Shown in pieces: positions 1 through 5,380 of a stretch of DNA of 5,380 nucleotides. The stretch's first letter is position 1, and each line of letters begins with the position of its first letter. The stretch comes from Gemmatimonadota bacterium (GTDB taxonomy: Bacteria > Latescibacterota > UBA2968 > UBA8231), in contig JAPOZF010000196.1 of assembly GCA_026706165.1 (NCBI GenBank), positions 1 through 5,380 on the forward strand, written 5' to 3'. The notes below the pieces were generated by a model. It saw nothing but the letters and a program-made list of their open reading frames with translations, ran no database searches and was not told the DNA's origin. The translations under genes and the position numbers were made by a program.

Positions 1-2
1 CG

Positions 3-920
3 GCACCGGGGTTCGAGTTCGACACCTGGTCGGATCCGGTCTCGGAAACCTCCCGCGCCAGGATTGCCATCGAGGGGAACTACCGGATCGCCGCCCGGTT
101 CGCATCGTCCGGACAGGAACCGGTTGCACCCGAACAGCCGCCGGTCGTGATCAACGAGATCAACTACAACTCGGGCGAGGTTTTCGACTCGGGGGACTGG
201 GTCGAGCTTCACAACCACGGCCCCGCCCCCGTCGGGATCGGAGGCTGGCGTTTTCGCGATGCGGGGGACTCGCCCGACTTCGTGCTGCCCCCCGGTCTTC
301 TTCTCGAAGCCGGCGGCTACGCCGTGCTCTGCCGCGACAGCACCGATTTCAGGAGTGCCTATCCGGAGACCGATGGCTGTCTCGGCGACTTTCCCTTCGG
401 CCTGAGCAGCCGCGGGGAGCGCGTCACTCTATTGACCGGCTCGGAGCGGGTGGTCGATTCGGTGGTGTACGACGAGCGCCCCCCCTGGCCGACCGAGCCG
501 AACGGAACCGGCTTCACCCTGGCCCTGATCGAGCCTACGGCCGACAACTCCCGCTACGAAAACTGGTACGCCTCACCCGGCGGAGGGACCCCGGGAGCGT
601 GGAATGCTCCGGGCACCCCCTCCCCATCGAACCCGGGGGTGAGGGCCGTCAGCTATCCGAATCCCTTTTCCACCCGTGCCACGGTGTTCCTGAGCCTGTC
701 GAGAACTTCCAACGTGACCGTTCGGGTGTTCAACCTGCTGGGAGCCCATGTGGCGACGATTGCCGACGACGAGATCATGGAGGCGGCCGAGCACTCGCTG
801 GTCTGGGACGGCCGGTCGGCTGCCGGACACGAGGTCGCCTCGGGAGTCTACCTGTGCCGCATCACGGTCAACGGGTTCCCCGTGACCAGGAAGATGTCGA
901 AGGTCGCGCGCAAACCGTGA
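3..920 (+). CDS. Secreted lamin-tail-domain protein with C-terminal sorting domain, probable CotH-family protein (5' end outside window)
   Basis: The frame is open from the left edge (first full codon at 3), giving 305 visible residues; the GTG at 147 is internal and not a credible start. Residues 4-33 (FEFDTW...YRIAARF) look like the end of an InlB-type B-repeat. Residues 48-201 form a lamin tail domain: VVINEINYN, then WVELHNHG, GGWRFRD, a PPGLLLEAGGYAVL strand, and the usual ending NWYASPGGGTPGAWN. Residues 213-305 are a FlgD/T9SS-like C-terminal domain: YPNPF, VTVRVFNLLGAHV, LVWDGRSAAGHEVASGVYLC, and a basic end with RKMSK. Such tails mark exported or surface-attached proteins in FCB-group bacteria. 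The kinase part is not in view. The CotH assignment rests on this domain style and on the DUF4956 and VTC genes downstream, a known CotH neighbourhood. Alternatives are a secreted nuclease or another lamin-tail surface protein. The domain calls are firm; the CotH call is moderate. Confidence 0.8.
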   Translation, partial: APGFEFDTWSDPVSETSRARIAIEGNYRIAARFASSGQEPVAPEQPPVVINEINYNSGEVFDSGDWVELHNHGPAPVGIGGWRFRDAGDSPDFVLPPGLLLEAGGYAVLCRDSTDFRSAYPETDGCLGDFPFGLSSRGERVTLLTGSERVVDSVVYDERPPWPTEPNGTGFTLALIEPTADNSRYENWYASPGGGTPGAWNAPGTPSPSNPGVRAVSYPNPFSTRATVFLSLSRTSNVTVRVFNLLGAHVATIADDEIMEAAEHSLVWDGRSAAGHEVASGVYLCRITVNGFPVTRKMSKVARKP

Positions 921-1164
921 CCTGCAGGCCGAACCGCTCGACAGCTCCGGAGGCAGCGAAACGGCAATGGTCCACTTCCCGGGGAGGGTCTGCCGCCCGG
1001 CGGCGGGCCGGGGCAAAGCCGGAAGCCCCGCCCGGGACATCCCGAAACCGCGCGAAACCCTTGAGCCTGAACAGCCCGGGGACGAATTTCATAGCCCCTT
1101 TCGGCCGCGTTTTTCCCTTCCTCTCCACCTCACCTGTTGAAGGTCTTTCGGGAGTCAGTGTCTG
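921..1164. other. Intergenic gap before the DUF4956 operon
   Basis: This gap separates the lamin-tail gene from the operon, and no convincing small gene is seen on either strand. It contains a strong GC hairpin (1004-1034). After it comes the least GC-rich stretch of the window, around 1084-1094 (gaatttcatag), with TTGAGC at 1061-1066 placed 17 bases upstream of GAATTT. This is only a weak resemblance to a sigma-70-type promoter. A T-run at 1110-1114 follows the palindrome CGGCCG (1102-1107), but the stem is too short for a confident terminator. A GGGAG at 1150-1154 serves the next gene. The operon promoter probably lies in this gap, but its exact position cannot be read. Confidence 0.5.
1004..1034 (+). 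other. Strong GC hairpin, possible terminator or leader structure
   Basis: CGGGC (1004-1008) plus GGGGC (1010-1014) pair with GCCCC (1025-1029) plus GCCCG (1030-1034). That gives ten G-C pairs with a single bulged C at 1009 and a 10-base loop (AAAGCCGGAA). It lies 83 bases after the stop of the upstream gene and 130 bases before the DUF4956 start. No T-run follows, so it is not a classical intrinsic terminator. It could stop transcription by another route, protect a 3' end, or arise from GC richness alone. Confidence 0.35.
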
Positions 1165-1845
1165 ATGGACAGCCTGTTGCTCGATTTCGGGACGATCAAG
1201 CTCCACTGGAACATGGTCCTTCTATCTCTCGTATCCGCCTTCTGCCTTTCGAGCATTATCGCACTGGTGTACGAGTGGACGTTCCAGGGCCTTTCCTGGT
1301 CGCGCGGTCTGATGCAGACCATGGTGCTCGGCAGCATCATCACCTGCCTGCTGATGATCGCGATCGGCGACAACGTCGCCAGGGGCATCGGCATCGTCGG
1401 GTCGCTGGCGATCATCCGCTTCCGCACCAACCTGCGCGATCCGCGCGACCTGGTGTTCCTGTTCGCCGCCCTCGGCGCCGGGGTAGCCTGCGGCGTGCAG
1501 AGCTACACCGCCGCCGCCTTCGCGACCGCCCTGTTCTGCACAATCGCCGTAGTCATGCACGCCTCCCTGTTCGGCACGCGGATGAAATACGACGGACTCG
1601 TGCGCTTCCAGGTACCGTCGGGGCCCGCCTTCGCCGCCCAGGTTGCCCGGATACTGCAGGAGGTGCCGAGGACCTTCGGCCTGGTCACCATGCGCGACGT
1701 CGCCCAGGGCGATCTCGTCGACTGCACCTACCAGGTGAAGCTCGCCGACGAAGGGGACTCGACGCGGCTGATCGAGGCCCTCGGGCAGATCGAAGGCATA
1801 CGCGGGCTCACCTTCATGAACCACTCCTCTGCCGTAGAGGTGTAG
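1165..1845 (+). CDS. DUF4956 family inner-membrane protein
   Basis: The product is 226 residues, a normal length for the family. Hydrophobic segments at about 18-38, 50-67, 95-112 and 115-136 suggest four membrane passes, with a short hydrophobic stretch at 74-85. The family signature is clear at 72-110: ARGIGIVGSLAIIRFRT, then DPRDLVFLFAALGAG and ACG. Residues 145-226 form a soluble tail with a beta-alpha-beta-beta-alpha-beta look (GLVRFQV; AFAAQVARILQEV; VDCTYQVKL; TRLIEALGQI; GLTFMNH), like a small ACT/ferredoxin-type domain. The biochemical role of DUF4956 is not established, but the genes are commonly found beside VTC-domain and CotH genes. The ATG at 1165 has GGGAG ten bases upstream and begins just ahead of the first hydrophobic segment. 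It is the first gene of a four-gene operon, with 3 bases to the next. By inference it is the membrane partner, perhaps a conduit, for the VTC enzyme encoded at the operon's end. Confidence 0.9.
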   Translation: MDSLLLDFGTIKLHWNMVLLSLVSAFCLSSIIALVYEWTFQGLSWSRGLMQTMVLGSIITCLLMIAIGDNVARGIGIVGSLAIIRFRTNLRDPRDLVFLFAALGAGVACGVQSYTAAAFATALFCTIAVVMHASLFGTRMKYDGLVRFQVPSGPAFAAQVARILQEVPRTFGLVTMRDVAQGDLVDCTYQVKLADEGDSTRLIEALGQIEGIRGLTFMNHSSAVEV

Positions 1846-1848
1846 TCG

Positions 1849-2940
1849 ATGAAGCGCTGGCTGAAGAAGAACGCCTTCCGCGGCCTGTGGGTGGCGGCCG
1901 TGCTCACGGCCGTCTACGGCTACCGGGAGTGGCGTGCCGATCCGTACCTGCTCGGCACGGTGGTGTCGACGGTGAGGTCGGTGGGCGCCCGCGAGGGAGG
2001 TACCATCGAGGAGGTGAGCGCCGCGGTAGGGGAGGGGGTTTCCGCCGGCCAGGTCCTCGTCCGCCTCGACGTTTCCGACCTGCTGGCGGAAAAGCGGCTG
2101 CGTGAAGAAGAGCTGGCCGCCCTCGAGTCGATAGCGGCTGCCGACCGGCGTCGATACAGCGTCGAGTACGACCTGTTGCGGCTGCGCGTTTCCGAGCAGT
2201 ACGCCGCAGTGCAGGCGGAGGAGGCGGAGCTCGAGGCCCTCGGCCGGGAAATCGACGCCCTTGTCGCGGCGGAGGCAGCCGGCCTCGGGCACGATCGCGA
2301 CCTGACCCGCATGACCATCCGCCGCGATGCCCTGGCGCAGTCGGTAGCCGAGCAGTCGGCGCTCATCCGGCCCGACGTGCTCAAGCTCGGCGCCGGGGAT
2401 TCGAGCGCCTACGGCGACAGCATCATGATTTCGCTTCTCGGCGACCGCGTGCAGCGCATACACGAGGTCAGGCAGTCGCTTACCCTGATCGATCAGCGCA
2501 TCGAGTACCGGACGGTGAGGTCGCCCTGTTCCGGTTCGGTCTCCGAGATCCTCGCCCTGCAGGGGAGTACGGTCGATGCCTTCGTGCCGATCGTTACCGT
2601 GGAGAGCACCGACGCCTCCGCGGTGGAGGTGTACGTCCCCGAGACGCAGGACCTGCAGCTGGCCGTCGGACAGGGAGTGGAAGTGATGTCGAGGCGGTCG
2701 AGCGAGTTCGACGCGACGGGGAGGATCGACTTCGTGCACCCGGGGTATTCCCCGCTTCCGGAAAGACTGTGGCTGCGCGGGCAGGTGTCGTGGGCGAGGA
2801 AGGCCCGCGTCCTCCTCGAGCCCGGTCACCTCCTGCTGCCCGGTGAGTCGGTGCGCGTGCGTGTCGTCGACCGGCCGTCCTCACCGCGGGGCGCCCTCGC
2901 CGAAGAAGGCGCCCCGGAAGCCCGGAGTCCGGGGCGATGA
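1849..2940 (+). CDS. HlyD/RND-type periplasmic adaptor (membrane fusion protein)
   Basis: The product is 363 residues. A basic N-terminus (MKRWLKKN) and a hydrophobic segment at about 11-25 anchor it in the inner membrane, with the rest periplasmic. The first half of a lipoyl/barrel-sandwich domain is at about 38-76 (VGAREGGTIEEVSAAVGEGV, then SAGQVLVRLD). A long helical region rich in Glu, Arg and Ala spans 77-220. The second lipoyl half is at 221-253 (RTVRSPCSGSVSEI, QGSTVDAFVPIVTVES), and a beta-barrel part at 254-340 (VEVYVPE, VGQGVEVMS, LLPGESVRVRVV). The last 20 or so residues are a Pro/Gly/Glu-rich tail. Such adaptors bridge an inner-membrane exporter to TolC. Odd points: an apparently non-helical stretch at 174-192 (PDVLKLGAGDSSAYGD) interrupts the second helical arm, and the helical tip (about 141-151) matches the usual TolC-contact motif poorly. 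GAGG at 1837-1840 supports the ATG at 1849. The TolC gene follows with a 4-base ATGA overlap. No pump gene is adjacent. Confidence 0.88.
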   Translation: MKRWLKKNAFRGLWVAAVLTAVYGYREWRADPYLLGTVVSTVRSVGAREGGTIEEVSAAVGEGVSAGQVLVRLDVSDLLAEKRLREEELAALESIAAADRRRYSVEYDLLRLRVSEQYAAVQAEEAELEALGREIDALVAAEAAGLGHDRDLTRMTIRRDALAQSVAEQSALIRPDVLKLGAGDSSAYGDSIMISLLGDRVQRIHEVRQSLTLIDQRIEYRTVRSPCSGSVSEILALQGSTVDAFVPIVTVESTDASAVEVYVPETQDLQLAVGQGVEVMSRRSSEFDATGRIDFVHPGYSPLPERLWLRGQVSWARKARVLLEPGHLLLPGESVRVRVVDRPSSPRGALAEEGAPEARSPGR

Positions 2941-4250
2941 GGGCAGGCGGCCGGTTTCTCGCGCTGCTGGCCCCTTTCGTTGCGATTCCCTGTTCGGCGG
3001 CCGCCACGGCCGATCTCACCGGCGAAGCCCCGGGGGTTCACGACGCCGCCGGCGAGGACGGACCGACACTGACCGTCGAGGAAACCGTTGCCCGGGGATT
3101 GAGCAACAACCCGCGGCTCGGTTCCCTCGAGACGGAGGCAGGAGTCCGCTCCCACCGGGTAGGCTCGCTGGACTGGATCGACAATCCGGAACTGCGGGTC
3201 CGCAACTCGACCTTCAGGCGCAGGAACTCCCGGGTGGGGGAGGTCGAGGTCGGAATCCGCTGGCGTCCTCCCTTTCTCGGAGAGGCGGGAGTGCGGCGGC
3301 AGCGGAAGCAGGTGGCCTTGTGGAGACGCAAGACCGAGGCGGTGCGCGAGCGGCACTGGCTGGCCTCCCGGGTGCGCCGCTCCTGCGCCGACGTCGCCAT
3401 GTACGCGGAGCTGGTCCGCATCGCCGCCATGCGGGTCGAGAACGAGAACCTGCGCATCTCCCAGATCGAGACCATGGTCGATGTCGGCCGCAGATCGATC
3501 GTCTATCTCACCAAGGCGAGGATGGCCGTCGTCGAGGCGCGGCAGGGGCACCTGCTCAGCCTGAACGCACTGCGAGAGGAAGAGCGCAGGTTGCGGCGGC
3601 TCACCGGGATTTCCAGGGAGACCCGGGTGATTCCCGAGCCGCTGCCCCGGATCTCCCTGGACGAAGAGCGCCTCCTCGAGCTCGCCTGGGCCAACCGTCC
3701 GGAGCTCCGGCTGGCTGAAGAGGAGCGGAAACTCGCCCTCCGGAGGCGGGACCACGAGAGCTGGCGGATGATGCCGCAGTTCTCCTTCCTCGAAGCATCG
3801 CGGCACTTCGAGCGCTCCGACGACGACTGGTATGAGCTGAGGTTCGGCCTCGAGCTCCCCCTGTTCAACCGCAATGCCGGCAACCTGACCGGCCTTTCCC
3901 TTGCCGTTTCGGGAAGCGAGCTCGAGCTCGTGGCGGTTCGCGAGCGCGTCGCCGACGAGGTCCGCGAGACGCTGTCCGGGTACACCGAGGCGCTGCTCGC
4001 CCGCGACCTGACTCTGCGGGAGGGGGAGGCAATCATCGAGGGCTCCTCGCAGGTGATCGCCGAGACACGGGATTACCCCACCGTGCCGGCCGACGAGATC
4101 CTCGAGCTGGAGCGCACGATCATGGATGCGCGGGTCGCCATCGCCGAGAGCCAGCGCGATCTGGCGCACGCGCTCTACTTCCTGTACTACGAGCTGGGAA
4201 TCGAGGATCCGGGGGTCCTGCAGGAGGAGGGGGCCGGCGATGGCGGTTGA
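2937..4250 (+). CDS. TolC-family outer-membrane efflux protein
   Basis: The product is 437 residues, typical for the family. Residues 1-25 form a signal peptide (MRAGGRFLALLAPFVAIPCS, then AAATA) suited to signal peptidase I; Cys19 follows Pro and is not in a lipobox. After a loose linker, LTVEETVARGLSNNPRL (45-61) is the usual start of the first TolC repeat, followed by long charged helices (about 114-222). The second repeat begins near 241 (LDEERLLELAWANRPELRLA). RFGLELPLFNRNAGN (302-316) is the characteristic strand and turn ahead of the next helix pair, and helices run on to about 420. By family the protein is a trimeric outer-membrane channel with a periplasmic helical tunnel. It starts inside the stop codon of the adaptor gene (ATGA), with GGAG at 2924-2927, and overlaps the VTC gene by 11 bases, so translation is probably coupled. 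Together with the adaptor it forms two of the three parts of an envelope-spanning exporter. Substrate unknown. Confidence 0.9.
   Translation: MRAGGRFLALLAPFVAIPCSAAATADLTGEAPGVHDAAGEDGPTLTVEETVARGLSNNPRLGSLETEAGVRSHRVGSLDWIDNPELRVRNSTFRRRNSRVGEVEVGIRWRPPFLGEAGVRRQRKQVALWRRKTEAVRERHWLASRVRRSCADVAMYAELVRIAAMRVENENLRISQIETMVDVGRRSIVYLTKARMAVVEARQGHLLSLNALREEERRLRRLTGISRETRVIPEPLPRISLDEERLLELAWANRPELRLAEEERKLALRRRDHESWRMMPQFSFLEASRHFERSDDDWYELRFGLELPLFNRNAGNLTGLSLAVSGSELELVAVRERVADEVRETLSGYTEALLARDLTLREGEAIIEGSSQVIAETRDYPTVPADEILELERTIMDARVAIAESQRDLAHALYFLYYELGIEDPGVLQEEGAGDGG
4222..4230 (+). promoter_or_regulatory. Ribosome binding site that fixes the VTC-domain start
   Basis: AGGAGGAGG inside the 3' end of the TolC gene ends nine bases before the ATG at 4240. 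It is the strongest Shine-Dalgarno sequence in the window. It supports that start over the earlier in-frame ATG at 4126, whose extra 38 residues are low-complexity Arg/Ser sequence unlike the family. Confidence 0.75.
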
Positions 4251-5010
4251 GCTGCCCGCGATCCACCGCTACGAGATGAAGTACGCCGTAACCGAGCCGC
4301 AGGCCGCCGAAATCCGCGATTACATCCAGCCGCTGTTTTCACTCGACCCCAACGTCCCCGGGGAGCAGGGAACCTACACCGTCAACAGCGTGTACATGGA
4401 TACCCCCGGGCTGCGCTTCTACCACGACACCAGGCTTCGCCAGCTGCTGCGGTTCAAACCGAGAGTCCGTTACTACGGCACCGGCGCCGCCGAGTCCGGC
4501 ACCCCCGAGGTCAAGTACCGGCACGACCGCACCGTCTGGAAGGTCCGCGACAGAATCGCCATGGCCGAGTGGCCCGGGGTGCTCGACGTCGCCAGGAGCG
4601 AACGCACCTCCACGGCGTACGCCGCCCTGCCGCAGTCCTTTGCCGAGGTCCATCACCTGTACGGCACCGAACCGGTGCTCCACCTTCGCTACCGCCGCGA
4701 GCCCTTCGTCAGCGAGGTGGACGCGTACGGACGCATCACCTTCGACCGCGGCATGCGCTACCGGCTGATGCGCGGTTCGTACGACCTGTCCGGCCATGAC
4801 GAGGAGATGAGCTACTACGACGACGCCGTCACCGCGCGGTGGGAGGAGTCTCCGGTCGTGCTGGAGATCAAGACCGAATCCCTGGTGCCTTTCTGGGCGC
4901 TGGACCTCATCAAGCGTTTCTCCCTCGTCCAGCGCGGATACTCCAAGTACCGCTACGTGATCGACCACTGTCTCGAGCGGGCAGGCAGCGGGAACGACGT
5001 CGTGTTGTAA
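4240..5010 (+). CDS. VTC-domain protein, polyphosphate polymerase-like
   Basis: The product is 256 residues, essentially one complete VTC (triphosphate-tunnel) domain with no SPX domain and no membrane segment, so it is probably cytosolic. Landmarks in order: RYEMKY (10-15), TVNSVYMDTP (47-56), FKPRVRYYG (72-80, with Arg75 and Arg77), PEVKYR (89-94, with Glu90 and Lys92), TVWKVRDR (98-105, with Lys101 and Arg103), LHLRYRRE (147-154), RITFDR (165-170), VVLEIK (206-211, with Glu209 and Lys211), and near the end YSKYRYV (234-240, with Lys236). In yeast Vtc4 the equivalent basic and acidic residues line a tunnel where ATP gamma-phosphate is polymerised into polyphosphate. All expected charged positions I can recognise appear present, so an active enzyme is likely, but the product is not proven. 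Its start overlaps the TolC gene by 11 bases; it closes the operon. As DUF4956 and VTC genes often occur together, the VTC protein probably works with the DUF4956 protein at the inner membrane. A start at 4126 was rejected. Confidence 0.9.
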   Translation: MAVELPAIHRYEMKYAVTEPQAAEIRDYIQPLFSLDPNVPGEQGTYTVNSVYMDTPGLRFYHDTRLRQLLRFKPRVRYYGTGAAESGTPEVKYRHDRTVWKVRDRIAMAEWPGVLDVARSERTSTAYAALPQSFAEVHHLYGTEPVLHLRYRREPFVSEVDAYGRITFDRGMRYRLMRGSYDLSGHDEEMSYYDDAVTARWEESPVVLEIKTESLVPFWALDLIKRFSLVQRGYSKYRYVIDHCLERAGSGNDVVL

Positions 5011-5076
5011 GCCTCCACCGGCGGCTGCCCGGGGTCTCAGGCGTCCCTTGGGACCGCGGCCGGACCGGGCGGAGGC
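5011..5076. terminator. Nested inverted repeats between convergent genes, possible bidirectional terminator
   Basis: Three paired blocks are nested: GCCTCC (5011-5016) with GGAGGC (5071-5076), GCCCGG (5027-5032) with CCGGGC (5065-5070), and GGTCTC (5033-5038) with GGGACC (5050-5055, one T-G wobble). They fill nearly all of the 68-base space between the VTC stop and the stop of the minus-strand hydrolase. That position suits a shared terminator. Neither side has a T-run and the stem has internal loops, so function is uncertain. Confidence 0.4.
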
Positions 5077-5078
5077 GC

Positions 5079-5380
5079 TTATCCCTTCCCGGATGGAATG
5101 ACCGGCAGCACCACGTGGGACGGCTGCGCCCGGTTGTGGTGGACCCGGTTGTCCGCCCCCTGGCGCCGCCGCTCCCGGCCGATCGGGTCGCCGGTGTTGG
5201 GGTTGACGTCGAAGCGGGGGAAGTTCGAGCTGGAGACGTCGAGGCGGATCCGGTGCCCGGCGGCGAACAGGTTGCTCGTCGGGTACAGGGTGATCGTCAG
5301 CCCGGCGGTCTCTCCCGGGGTCAGCAGCTCCCCCTTTTCGCGCCCGTTGCGGTAGCGCAGGCGGGCGATGCTGTCGGTCA
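5079..5380 (-). CDS. CocE/NonD-family hydrolase, C-terminal end (5' end outside window)
   Basis: On the minus strand the frame is open from the right edge to a TAA at 5081-5079, giving 99 residues. It carries the C-terminal jelly-roll (PepX_C) of the Xaa-Pro dipeptidyl-peptidase / cocaine-esterase-like hydrolases: ARLRYRNG (5-12), LLTPGE (18-23), the signature AGHRIRLDVSSSNFPRFDVN (40-59) followed by PNTG, and the ending PSHVVLPVIP (86-95). The alpha/beta-hydrolase part with the catalytic Ser, Asp and His lies beyond the window, so activity and substrate cannot be judged; the family hydrolyses acyl or peptide bonds. It converges on the VTC gene and is probably a separate transcription unit with no functional tie to the export operon. 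Confidence 0.88.
   Translation of the reverse strand, partial: TDSIARLRYRNGREKGELLTPGETAGLTITLYPTSNLFAAGHRIRLDVSSSNFPRFDVNPNTGDPIGRERRRQGADNRVHHNRAQPSHVVLPVIPSGKG

Noticed and set aside
1102..1114. CGGCCG palindrome close to TTTTT, resembling an intrinsic terminator
   Set aside because: A self-complementary six-base palindrome leaves no loop and no real stem, and two bases separate it from the T-run.
1137..2105. A 322-codon plus-strand frame across the DUF4956/adaptor junction
   Set aside because: Its product is dominated by Arg, Pro and Gly and lies out of frame with two well-supported genes.
1222..2829. A 535-codon open frame on the minus strand
   Set aside because: It is antisense to the DUF4956 and adaptor genes, rich in His, Arg and Gly with no domain signature, as expected for a GC-rich shadow frame.
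2985..2996. A lipoprotein signal at Cys19 of the TolC-family protein
   Set aside because: Residues AIPC do not fit a lipobox because Pro precedes Cys; a signal peptidase I site after the Ala-rich stretch fits better.
2826..4169. A 447-codon open frame on the minus strand
   Set aside because: It lies opposite the TolC gene, which has a signal peptide and clear family motifs; the antisense product shows no recognisable domain.
4126..4239. A longer start for the VTC-domain gene
   Set aside because: The extra 38 residues are low-complexity, overlap the TolC gene by 125 bases, and lack the strong ribosome site seen before the ATG at 4240.
5098..5355. An 85-codon plus-strand frame after the operon
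   Set aside because: It is antisense to the CocE/NonD C-terminal domain, whose motifs are unmistakable on the minus strand.

Overview
The window is GC-rich (about two-thirds G+C by eye) and almost fully coding. A secreted protein with a lamin-tail domain and a C-terminal 'YPNPF...GVYLCRI' sorting-type domain, next to a periplasmic adaptor and a TolC-type outer-membrane channel, points to a two-membraned bacterium. The FCB-related high-GC lineages (for example Eisenbacteria, Krumholzibacteriota or Gemmatimonadota-like groups) fit best. This placement is an inference from protein style, not from a marker gene.

Layout. Positions 3-920 (+) hold the 3' end of a large secreted protein, probably a CotH-kinase-family protein: a B-repeat remnant, a lamin tail domain and a FlgD/T9SS-like C-terminal domain. 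A 244-base gap (921-1164) contains one strong GC hairpin. A tight four-gene operon on the + strand follows: a DUF4956 membrane protein (1165-1845), a HlyD/RND-type periplasmic adaptor (1849-2940), a TolC-family outer-membrane efflux protein (2937-4250) and a VTC-domain polyphosphate polymerase-like protein (4240-5010). The junctions are 3 bases apart, then 4-base and 11-base overlaps. After a 68-base convergent gap with nested inverted repeats comes the 3' end of a minus-strand CocE/NonD-type hydrolase (5079-5380). This last gene has no start codon in the window and is visible only by reading the frame in from the right edge.

How the genes may work together. CotH, DUF4956 and VTC-domain genes are a known bacterial neighbourhood. 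Here an adaptor and an outer-membrane channel sit between DUF4956 and VTC, and no recognisable ABC, RND or MFS pump is present. The most interesting reading is that cytosolic VTC makes a polyanion (polyphosphate or a related polymer), DUF4956 forms the inner-membrane part, and the adaptor plus TolC protein carry the product across the envelope. The secreted CotH-like protein would then act outside or at the surface. This synthesis-coupled export model is a hypothesis from gene order and domain content; nothing in the DNA proves the substrate.
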